Source of the DNA: JACOUT01 sp964580865
GTDB lineage: Bacteria; Myxococcota; UBA727; VGSZ01
Length of the DNA stretch: 14,909 bases
Reading direction: 5' to 3'
Assembly: GCA_964580865.1 (NCBI GenBank)
Contig: CAZONM010000109.1
Span: 1 to 14,909 of the forward strand
Positions 7,531-14,909 of the stretch are shown here, piece after piece (the first letter of the stretch is position 1; every line of letters starts with the position of its first letter). Made by a program: the position numbers and the translations under genes. The notes under the pieces were generated by a model. The model was not told the DNA's origin, did no database searches, and worked only from the letters and a program-made list of their open reading frames with translations.

Positions 7531-8784
7531 TCACGCCCGGGCCGCGCACCCCAACCGCGCCGCGCCGATGAGCCACACGACGGCCGCCACGCCCACCGCC
7601 GCCAACGCGAGCCCGATGCCCTGCGCCACGCTGCCCGTGGCGCTCGACACCGCGCCGATGAGCGGCGGGCTCGGGACGTCGCCGAGCAGGTGCGTGAGCA
7701 TGAGCGACACGGCGAAGCCGCGCGCGCGCACGCCGGCGTCGAGGCCGTTGACCAAGAGCGCGTTGACGGGCGCGTTGTACATCCACAGAAAGACCTGCGC
7801 GACGGTGAGCGCGACGGTGATCGACAGGGCGCCTTGCGCGAAGAACACGGCCCACGCCGCCAGCGCGAGCCCCGGCACGCACGAGGCGCCGCACACCACG
7901 AAGTACGCCTCGCGCATTCGTCCCGTCAGCAGGTCGGCCAACGCGCCGCCGAGCACCGTGCCCACCAGGCCGCCGACGACGATGGACAGGCCTGCCACGG
8001 TGCCGGCCTCGGCGTAGGAGAAGCCGCGCTCGCGCGACAGGAACGTGGGGAACCAGTCGCCGATGCCTCCCATGGCGAAGGTCATCGCGACGTAGCCGCC
8101 CGTGGCGAAGAGCCAGCGCCGGTTGGCGGCGAGCCCGCGCAGCGCGCCCGACCAGGGCGGCGGCGGCACGGGCTCGGCGTCGTCGTCGAAGCCGCCGCGC
8201 GGCGGATCGTGCAGGCGCAAGGCAACGAGCGACAACAGGAGGCCCGGCAGCCCCACGATCACGAAGGCCGCGCGCCAGCCCCACCACTGGCCAAACGTGC
8301 CGGCGAGCGTGAAGCCGATAGCTACCCCGAGGGGCACGGCCACGTTCAGCACCGTGAGCGCGCGGTTGCGACGCGCGGGTGGGTACAGGTCAGCGATCAT
8401 GGCGGGGCTGATGGTGATGAACGCGGCCTCGCCGATGCCCACGAGCGCGCGCGTGAGCAGCAGCATGGCGAAGCCGTCGGCGAAGGCGGCGGCCACCGTG
8501 GCCAACGACCACAGCGCCACGCCGATGGCGAGGAGGCGCGGGCGATTGCCGCGCTCGGCCAACGAGCCGAACACCGGACACGCGAGCGTGTAGACGAAGA
8601 TGAACGCCGAGAACACCAGACCGGTCTGCTCGTCGGTGAGCCCCAAGTCGGCCTTGAACAGGTCCTTCACCGCCGACGGCGCGTAGCGGTCGATGAAGTT
8701 GAGCAGGCACATGGTGGTGAGCACGCCCACCACGAGCGTCGGTGCGCTGCGCGGACCGTTCGGCGATGGCCCCCTTTCTCCCAT
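7531..8784 (-). CDS. MFS transporter, Spinster-like
   Basis: This 417-residue protein has about 12 hydrophobic helices in two halves of six, split by an acidic/proline-rich cytoplasmic loop near 215-230. The first half has LLNFIDRYAPSAV (27-39), FGSLAERGNRPRL (the MFS loop 2-3 motif) and RALVGIGEAAFITISPAMIADL, a pattern typical of Spinster-type (SPNS-like) major facilitator proteins. Bacterial members are often annotated as putative organic anion or lipid-linked substrate transporters; the substrate cannot be told from sequence. The start is ATG at 8784. No strong ribosome site is visible and the frame is open far upstream, but that upstream part overlaps the glycosyltransferase and is not membrane-like. 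It lies 58 bases downstream of the glycosyltransferase gene on the same strand, so the two may be co-transcribed. Confidence 0.9.
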   Translation of the reverse strand: MGERGPSPNGPRSAPTLVVGVLTTMCLLNFIDRYAPSAVKDLFKADLGLTDEQTGLVFSAFIFVYTLACPVFGSLAERGNRPRLLAIGVALWSLATVAAAFADGFAMLLLTRALVGIGEAAFITISPAMIADLYPPARRNRALTVLNVAVPLGVAIGFTLAGTFGQWWGWRAAFVIVGLPGLLLSLVALRLHDPPRGGFDDDAEPVPPPPWSGALRGLAANRRWLFATGGYVAMTFAMGGIGDWFPTFLSRERGFSYAEAGTVAGLSIVVGGLVGTVLGGALADLLTGRMREAYFVVCGASCVPGLALAAWAVFFAQGALSITVALTVAQVFLWMYNAPVNALLVNGLDAGVRARGFAVSLMLTHLLGDVPSPPLIGAVSSATGSVAQGIGLALAAVGVAAVVWLIGAARLGCAARA

Positions 8785-8842
8785 GGGGACGAGGCTACTC
8801 GAGGTGGCCGTCGACCGACGAGCGGTGCGCGCGCAGCGCTCG

Positions 8843-9871
8843 TCAGGCGACCATGACGAAGCTCGCGCCCTCCACGAAACCGGCGCGCTCGAGGCCCGCG
8901 CGCACCACGCCGCGCGCGCCGCTCGTGCCCACGGCGCCGAGCGCGAACGCGCCGGGCAGCTCGGCACGCAGGCTAGCGAGCTCGTCGACGTGCCGCACGA
9001 CGACGTGACGCCGCCGCCGGCCCACCTTGTCTGGCGCGACGTCGACGAACGCGGCGGGCTCCACCCCTTGGCCCGCCAGGGCGCGCGCGATGCGGCGGCC
9101 CTCCTTACCCGCGCCGCACACGACGACCGGGCGTGACCCCAGCCCGAAGCGCGCCACGAGGTGCTCGGCCTTGACCAACGCCAAGAGGTCACGCGGCGTG
9201 CGGGTGCTCTGGCCCGGGTGCACGCGCCATGCGTGCTGGAGCGCCGCGCGCTTCTCGAGCGCCCACCCGTCGCGCGCCAGGCGCAGGAACAGGTCGTAGT
9301 CCTCGGGGAACGGTGCGGGCGCGGTGCGATACCCGCCCACGGACGCGAGCGCGGCGGCACGGAACGTCGTCGCCGGGTGACACAGCGGCTGTTCGATCCA
9401 CAGCTCGCGCTCATGATCGGCCCCGGTGAGCGCGGCGTTCTGCCACGCGAGGTACGCCGCCATGCCCACGTGGCGGCCGTCGACGTGGGCGCGGCGCGGC
9501 GCCAAGCGCGCCCGGCAGGCCACGGCCCCAGCGCGGGGCCGTTTCGTCAGCCATGCCACGTCGGCGGCCAGGCGATCGGGGTGCATGACGTCGTCAGCGT
9601 CCATGCGCGCGATGAGCGGCGCGCCACAGCGCGCGCGACCCGCCTCAAGCGCGCCGCCGAGCGACAACGCGGCGGGCGCCTCCACGACGATCACCCGCGC
9701 GTCGCGCCGGGCCACACGCGCGAGCACGTCCGCCGACCTATCGCTGCACGCGTGCAGCACTGCCACCACCTCGAGCTCGACCGCGCGGCTGCGCAGCACG
9801 CTCCCGAGCGCCGTAGGCAGCGTGGGCGCGGCGTCGCGGATGGGCAGGAGCACGGAGACGGCGGGGGCCAT
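8843..9871 (-). CDS. Family 2 glycosyltransferase with a C-terminal Rossmann domain
   Basis: This is a 342-residue soluble protein. Residues 1-235 are a GT-A fold family 2 glycosyltransferase: VSVLLPIRDAAPTL at the N-terminus, the metal/nucleotide-sugar DxD motif as DADD at 91-94, HPATTFR near 165-171, and PEDYDLFLRLARDG at 189-202, whose ED supplies the catalytic base region. Residues 248-342 form a second, unrelated part starting VVVCGAGKEGRRIARAL with a GxGxxG nucleotide-binding loop at 253-258 and ending VGTSGARGVVRAGLERAG. This second part resembles the N-terminal Rossmann domain of PglD-like sugar acyltransferases and other nucleotide-binding folds. The protein probably transfers a sugar to a glycan or lipid carrier. 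The ATG at 9871 is preceded by a short AAGG. It is transcribed divergently from tatA. Confidence 0.88.
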   Translation of the reverse strand: MAPAVSVLLPIRDAAPTLPTALGSVLRSRAVELEVVAVLHACSDRSADVLARVARRDARVIVVEAPAALSLGGALEAGRARCGAPLIARMDADDVMHPDRLAADVAWLTKRPRAGAVACRARLAPRRAHVDGRHVGMAAYLAWQNAALTGADHERELWIEQPLCHPATTFRAAALASVGGYRTAPAPFPEDYDLFLRLARDGWALEKRAALQHAWRVHPGQSTRTPRDLLALVKAEHLVARFGLGSRPVVVCGAGKEGRRIARALAGQGVEPAAFVDVAPDKVGRRRRHVVVRHVDELASLRAELPGAFALGAVGTSGARGVVRAGLERAGFVEGASFVMVA

Positions 9872-9892
9872 GCCTTGTCGGGGACGATTTTT

Positions 9893-9912
9893 GTCGCTAC
9901 CGAGATAGTGAC
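9893..9912. promoter_or_regulatory. Imperfect inverted repeat in the glycosyltransferase/tatA divergent intergenic region
   Basis: GTCGCTA and TAGTGAC form a 7-base inverted repeat with one mismatch and a 6-base spacer. It lies in the 86-base gap between two divergent starts, where both promoters must sit. No convincing -10/-35 pair can be placed, so a role as operator is only possible. Confidence 0.2.
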
Positions 9913-9957
9913 GAGGCGTTCCACCGTGTCTTTGCGGCGGCCCTCGCGGAGGACGTC

Positions 9958-10182
9958 ATGCCGTTCGGCATCGGGATGGGCGAGCTGGTCGTCATCCTGC
10001 TCATCGTGTTGCTGCTGTTCGGCGCGCGTCGGCTGCCGGACCTGGCCGCGGGCCTCGGGGGCGCGGTCAACAACTTCCGCAAGGCCATGAAGGGCGAGGA
10101 CGACGTCAAGACCATCGAGGGCAAGACGGCCGACGGCGACCGCGTGCCTACCCCCCCGTCGAAGACCGAGACCAAGAGCTGA
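9958..10182 (+). CDS. tatA: TatA/E family twin-arginine translocase subunit
   Basis: This 74-residue protein has a short N-terminal membrane helix (about 8-21: GELVVILLIVLLLF), the hinge FGARRLPDLAAGLG (21-34), an amphipathic helix to about residue 45, and a charged disordered tail. This is the complete TatA layout and length; TatA oligomers form the pore that moves folded Tat substrates across the inner membrane. The tail, rich in Lys, Asp, Glu and Pro, is typical. GGAGG at 9948-9952 sits 5 bases before the ATG. The gene stands alone: no tatB or tatC is in the window, so those must lie elsewhere. It is divergent from the glycosyltransferase and convergent with cysS. Confidence 0.95.
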   Translation: MPFGIGMGELVVILLIVLLLFGARRLPDLAAGLGGAVNNFRKAMKGEDDVKTIEGKTADGDRVPTPPSKTETKS

Positions 10183-10187
10183 CCCCC

Positions 10188-10222
10188 GCCCGGTCGGTCA
10201 GCGCGCTCGCTGCGCGCCGGGC
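10188..10222. terminator. GC-rich hairpin between convergent tatA and cysS
   Basis: GCCCGG (10188-10193) pairs with CCGGGC (10217-10222). Inside it an inner stem CGCGC/GCGCG closes on the loop TCGCT. The hairpin lies just after the tatA stop and before the end of cysS on the other strand, where a shared terminator is expected. There is no T-tract on either side, so intrinsic termination is uncertain. Confidence 0.35.
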
Positions 10223-10261
10223 TCACGCCGCGCCCGAGCGATCGCCGGCCCCGACGCCGGT

Positions 10262-11854
<1,593 letters not shown>

Positions 11855-11863
11855 GCAGATCCT

Positions 11864-12493
11864 TTAGCGTCGTCGGCGCCACAGCGAAAGCGACCCCGGC
11901 CGCAGGGAGCGCAGCGCCAGGATCACGAGCGCGAGCCCGCCCGTCCACGCCATCACGTACCGGTTCATCTGACCCGGGCGCTCGTCGACCACCACCACGC
12001 GCGCGTCGGCGGGCACCGACAGCCCTTGCCCCGCGAGCACCGCGCGCGCGTCGTCGAGGGCGGCGTCGGCGAACGACAGCACGCGTCCGTCGAGCTCCAC
12101 CTGCACGAACGGGCCCCACGTTGGGTGCACCGCGGGGTCGTACTCGACGAAGAGCGGCGCCCCCATGACCTGGCGCACCACGATGGGCCCGAAGCGCAGC
12201 GAGCCGCGCCGAAAGAGCGGGATCTCCGCCGCGTGGTTGCCAAGCACGGCGCTCGCCTGCACGCGGGCGCCCACGGGGATGGGCGCGCCGGTTGGCAGCC
12301 CGGCCACGGCGCCGAGGTCAACGGCCGGCGGAGCGTGCAGGTGGTAGAGCAGCTCGTCGCGCGTGGGCGCGAGGACCGCCACCACGGCGACCACGACGGC
12401 GCCCACCAGCACCAGGTGCACCGGGTGCGCCCGGCGCCGCGCGGGCTCCGCGCGCGCGGCGTCGAAGAAGCTCCGCGCCGGGTCGTCGCTCAC
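11864..12493 (-). CDS. Two-helix membrane protein of unknown function
   Basis: I do not recognise this 209-residue protein. The N-terminus is basic (RRRAHP) and is followed by one hydrophobic helix (about 25-42). A region of about 135 residues follows, rich in beta-forming sequence and including FRRGSLRFGPIVVRQV and a GPFVQVELDG strand pair. A second hydrophobic helix (about 179-196) leads to an Arg-rich C-terminus. The positive-inside rule puts both ends in the cytoplasm and the middle domain in the periplasm. The topology, and the YVMAW entry into the second helix, faintly recall SURF1-like proteins, but the diagnostic motifs are missing. The start is GTG at 12493, overlapping the stop of the ispD-like gene as GTGA, and cysS begins 9 bases after its stop. 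The tight coupling implies co-expression with them. Confidence 0.75.
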   Translation of the reverse strand: MSDDPARSFFDAARAEPARRRAHPVHLVLVGAVVVAVVAVLAPTRDELLYHLHAPPAVDLGAVAGLPTGAPIPVGARVQASAVLGNHAAEIPLFRRGSLRFGPIVVRQVMGAPLFVEYDPAVHPTWGPFVQVELDGRVLSFADAALDDARAVLAGQGLSVPADARVVVVDERPGQMNRYVMAWTGGLALVILALRSLRPGSLSLWRRRR

Positions 12494-13314
12494 ACGACCG
12501 GTGAGTCGGACTTGGTGTCGACGGGCGCGCCGCCGACCAGCGTGCCGTCGCGCGTGGCCGAGCCGTCACGCGGCTCACCGGCGTCGAGCGCCTTGGCGAG
12601 CGGATCGTCAGGCAAGAGGTCGCGCGGATAGAGGAACGCGAAGTCGACGGCGCGCCGCGAGAACACCTCGAGCGCGCGGCCCACGTCGGCGGCATCGCGC
12701 ACCAGCAGGTTGTCGTCGTCGCCGGCGACGACATGGACGCTGCCGCCCGACGCCGCCACCAGCTCGGCCTCGCCACGCTCGCCGTCGTCGACCGAGGACA
12801 GCGCCTGGCGCAGCGCCGACAGCTTGAAGGCCTGCGGCCCCTGCACCGCGCGCAGGCGCGGGCGCACGTCGAGCGCCACCAGGCTGCCGCCCTCGTCGGC
12901 CACCACGGCGTCCTTGAGCGTCACCGCGGGCACCGCCGCGTCGGCGCCGCGGGCGGCGGCCGCGACGCGATCCACGAGCCCCGTGGGCGCGAGCACGCGC
13001 GCGCCCTCCTGGATGATCACGTAGTCGACGTCGGGCGGCAGGGCGTCGAGGCCGGCCATCAACGCGGCGCGGCGCCCCGGCCCGCCGGCGACCACGCGAT
13101 CGATCTCGTCGAGGCCGAAGCGATCGACCACGTCGGCCTTGACCCGCTCGAGGAGATCGCCGGGCACCACCAGCACGCCGGTGACCGCTTCGTCGCCGGG
13201 CAGCGCGGCGGCGATGCCACGCGCGAGCAGCGGCGCGCCCAACAGCGCCTCCAGCAACGCATGCGGCGCCAGGCCTGTGCCGTTCTCGGCCGCGAGCACG
13301 ATGAGCCCGAGCAT
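12490..13314 (-). CDS. IspD-like nucleotidyltransferase homologue, probably catalytically inactive
   Basis: This 274-residue protein aligns along its length with IspD (2-C-methyl-D-erythritol 4-phosphate cytidylyltransferase). IspD landmarks are recognisable but altered. The nucleotide loop normally carrying Arg and Lys (AAGxGxRM...PKQ) reads LAAENGTGLAPHALLEAL at 7-24. HDAARP reads QEGARV at 102-107. The KDT position reads KDAV at 134-137, and the TPQxF region survives as QGPQAF at 158-163. The last motif (V.G...N.KVT.P.DL) reads VAGDDDNLLVRDAADV at 196-211. The Arg, Lys and Asp known to be catalytic in IspD are therefore missing. A tail of about 55 residues follows. The ATG at 13314 has GGGAGGGG just upstream; an in-frame TTG at 13350 has no such signal. 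It starts 45 bases after cdnL ends. The frame is intact, so it is an expressed non-canonical paralogue rather than a pseudogene. Confidence 0.78.
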   Translation of the reverse strand: MLGLIVLAAENGTGLAPHALLEALLGAPLLARGIAAALPGDEAVTGVLVVPGDLLERVKADVVDRFGLDEIDRVVAGGPGRRAALMAGLDALPPDVDYVIIQEGARVLAPTGLVDRVAAAARGADAAVPAVTLKDAVVADEGGSLVALDVRPRLRAVQGPQAFKLSALRQALSSVDDGERGEAELVAASGGSVHVVAGDDDNLLVRDAADVGRALEVFSRRAVDFAFLYPRDLLPDDPLAKALDAGEPRDGSATRDGTLVGGAPVDTKSDSPVV

Positions 13315-13359
13315 GTCCCCTCCCACGCGACCCGCCGGGGGGCCGCACAACCGTCGTCG

Positions 13360-13851
13360 TCAGACCTTGAAGATCGTCTTGAACTCGCGCTCGACCTCGT
13401 CCTCCGACATGGTCTTCGCGATGGCGATCTCTTTGACGAGGAGCGAGCGCGCCGTGTCGAGCATCTTGCGCTCGCCGAAGCTCAGGTCCTTGTCACCCTT
13501 GAGCAGGTAGAGGTCGCGCAGCACCTTGGCGACCTCGAAGACGCTGCCCGTGCGGATCTTCTCCATGTACTCGCGGTAGCGCCGGTTCCACGTCGTCGAC
13601 TCGACGACCTTCTCCTTCTTGCGCAGGATGCGAAACACCTCGTCGGCCTCGTCGGAGGAGATGATCTCGCGCATGCCCACGGTCTTCACGTTCGACGTGG
13701 GGATCATGATCTTCATGCCGTTGTCGAGGATGCGCAGGATGTAGAACGTCTGCTCCTGCTGACCCGAGATGGTCTTGCGATCGATCGCGACCACCTCGGC
13801 CACGCCGTGGCCCGGATAGACCGCCTTGTCACCGACCTTGAACGTATCCAT
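13360..13851 (-). CDS. cdnL: CarD-family RNA polymerase-binding transcription factor (CdnL)
   Basis: This 163-residue protein belongs to the CdnL branch of the CarD family, which binds the RNA polymerase beta subunit and stabilises open complexes at sigma-A promoters such as rRNA promoters. The N-terminal Tudor-like beta domain is residues 1-60 (FKVGDKAVYPGHGVAEVVAI; ILDNGMKIMIPTSNV). The all-helical C-terminal DNA-contacting domain contains STTWNRRYREYMEKI, with the conserved Trp at 88, and LRDLYLLKGDKDLSFGERKM. Sequence and length match the essential Myxococcus CdnL closely. The ATG at 13851 has GGGAG 6-7 bases upstream; an in-frame upstream start adds 11 Gly/Ala-rich residues not found in the family. 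It heads the operon with the ispD-like gene, the membrane protein and cysS, and diverges from the TolC-type gene. Confidence 0.95.
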   Translation of the reverse strand: MDTFKVGDKAVYPGHGVAEVVAIDRKTISGQQEQTFYILRILDNGMKIMIPTSNVKTVGMREIISSDEADEVFRILRKKEKVVESTTWNRRYREYMEKIRTGSVFEVAKVLRDLYLLKGDKDLSFGERKMLDTARSLLVKEIAIAKTMSEDEVEREFKTIFKV

Positions 13852-13952
13852 GCCAGCTCCCGCCTGTGCTCCAGGCGCTGCCACAAGCTCATGCGCGGCC
13901 CGCGGCGCGGACCTTGCGAAAACCGGTGTGGGATACCATCTGTCGGGGCGCG

Positions 13953-14909
13953 ATGCGAGCGTCGAGCCCCGCTCCCCCGTTCGTACTCCTGGCGGCCCTG
14001 GTCGTCGCCGCCATACCGGCGTGGTCGCAGGAGTTTCCGGGCGAGGGCCTCGCCGACGGCGCGGCCGGGTCCGCGCAGGCCTTCGGCGCCGCCACCCCCG
14101 CGGTCGTCGCCCCCAGCGCCGCGCGCGGCGCCGGTGACGCTGCCGGCCTCGTCGAGCTCGCCGAGCCGGACCACCGCGCCACCCTCACGCTCAGCGACGT
14201 GCTCGAGGCCGCCGGCCGTGACGCCGCCGACGCTCGCAGCGCCGCCGAGCGCGTCATCCAGCAGGAGGCCGCGCTGCGGCGCGCGTGGGCGGCGCTGTTG
14301 CCCACGCTCACCGCCGGCGCGTCGTACTCGCTCACGTGCTTGGGCGGCGCCGAGGACGGGCTCACGTGCGCCGATCGCACCGCCTCGTTCATCGACCCCG
14401 ACGCCGCCGAGCGGCAGGCGCAGCTCTTCGAGGGCCTGGCGGCGGCCATCGAGATCGGCGCGCAGGTCGAGCCCGACCCCGCCGAGCAGCAACAGCTCCT
14501 CGACCAGGCCGCCGAGCTGCGCGCGTCGGCCGGCCAGATCCGCGCCGACGCCGCCGACGCCAAGCCGGTGGTGGTGCAGGCCGCCAACGTGCTCACGGGT
14601 TCGCTCACGCTGGCGGTGCCGATCTTCAACGGCCGCGCGTTCCCGCTCCTGCAGAACGCCGTCGCCGGCGTCGACGTCGCGAACCGCGCCGCCGAGCAGG
14701 TGCGCGCGGCCCTGCGCTACACGGCCACACGCGCGTACTTCGCGGCGGTGACGGCCAAGAAGCTGGTGGCCCTGGCCGAGCGCCGTGTGGAGAGCGCGGC
14801 GCGCCACCGGCAGGCCATCGCGGCGCGCGTGGAGGCGGCCACGCAAGCGCCGCTCGCGCTGCGCCGCGCCGAGCTCGATCACCTGCGCGCCCGCCAAGAG
14901 CTCGCCCAG
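13953..14909 (+). CDS. TolC-family outer-membrane efflux protein (partial, cut by right edge)
   Basis: 319 residues are visible and the frame is open to the edge; family members are usually 430-500 residues. A signal peptide is clear (MRASSPAPPFVLLAALVVAA, ending near residue 25). An Ala-rich linker precedes LTLSDVLEAAGRDAADARSAAERVIQQEA (78-106), the usual first helix of outer-membrane efflux proteins. Next come a beta segment (LLPTLTAGASYSL), a second one (SLTLAVPIFNGRAF, 217-230) and the long helices RYTATRAYFAAVTAKKLVALAERRV. Between the two strands lies an acidic helical stretch of about 75 residues with C129 and C139 near its start. TolC proteins form trimeric export channels with an inner-membrane pump and adaptor, whose genes would be expected to the right of the window. 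The ATG at 13953 has only a weak GGGGCG ribosome site. It diverges from cdnL across 101 bases. Confidence 0.88.
   Translation, partial: MRASSPAPPFVLLAALVVAAIPAWSQEFPGEGLADGAAGSAQAFGAATPAVVAPSAARGAGDAAGLVELAEPDHRATLTLSDVLEAAGRDAADARSAAERVIQQEAALRRAWAALLPTLTAGASYSLTCLGGAEDGLTCADRTASFIDPDAAERQAQLFEGLAAAIEIGAQVEPDPAEQQQLLDQAAELRASAGQIRADAADAKPVVVQAANVLTGSLTLAVPIFNGRAFPLLQNAVAGVDVANRAAEQVRAALRYTATRAYFAAVTAKKLVALAERRVESAARHRQAIAARVEAATQAPLALRRAELDHLRARQELAQ

Noticed and set aside
7531..9414. N-terminal extension of the MFS transporter frame to 9414
   Set aside because: The extra 210 codons are a shadow of the glycosyltransferase and are Ser/Arg-rich, not membrane-like. The transporter starts naturally at 8784.
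13852..13952. Promoter pair for divergent cdnL and TolC-type genes
   Set aside because: TTGCGA and TACCAT are present near 13909-13940, but their 14-base spacing is too short for a convincing sigma-70 promoter. No operator-like repeat was seen.
12733..14751. 672-codon plus-strand open frame spanning cdnL and the TolC-type gene
   Set aside because: It reads antisense to the ispD-like gene and cdnL, then out of frame through the TolC-type gene. The real frames have family motifs and ribosome sites.

Overview
The window is about 70% GC by eye, is almost wholly coding, and uses GTG starts freely. It looks like a Myxococcota (deltaproteobacterial) chromosome. The best taxonomic marker is a CdnL/CarD protein of 163 residues that closely resembles the Myxococcus protein and carries the conserved Trp at residue 88. 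A cysS-centred housekeeping operon and a high load of hybrid sensor kinases fit the same assignment. There are no RNA genes, insertion sequences, phage genes or CRISPR arrays. No gene-free stretch exceeds about 110 bases.

Left part (1-2838, minus strand): a probable two-gene catabolic operon. A small cysteine-containing protein, tentatively of the ATC-hydrolase-like family, is followed 6 bases later by a long 2-oxoacid oxidoreductase that runs off the left edge. This second protein is a fusion. An IorA-type TPP-dependent indolepyruvate/arylpyruvate oxidoreductase leads into a GltD-like Fe-S and FAD/NAD(P) module, and only a cysteine-poor remnant stands where IorA normally has its ferredoxin domain. 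A strong palindrome resembling a TetR-family operator lies in the AT-rich promoter region of this operon.

Middle-left part (2945-7430, minus strand): three translationally coupled signalling genes. A membrane GAF hybrid histidine kinase with two C-terminal receivers is followed by a CheR methyltransferase and then by a receiver-histidine kinase. The stop and start codons overlap at both junctions (GTGA and TGATG). No CheB methylesterase gene is present.

Middle part (7531-9871, minus strand): a Spinster-like MFS transporter, preceded by a family 2 glycosyltransferase that carries a C-terminal Rossmann domain. Divergent from these is a single tatA gene (9958-10182, plus strand).

Right part (10262-13851, minus strand): a probable operon in the order cdnL, ispD-like, two-helix membrane protein, cysS. 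The IspD-like protein has lost nearly all known catalytic residues of the family. Divergent from cdnL, a TolC-type outer-membrane efflux protein starts at 13953 and is cut by the right edge.

The points most worth a second look are the IorA-flavoprotein fusion and its operator, the CheR-containing phosphorelay without CheB, the apparently dead IspD, and the glycosyltransferase-Rossmann fusion.
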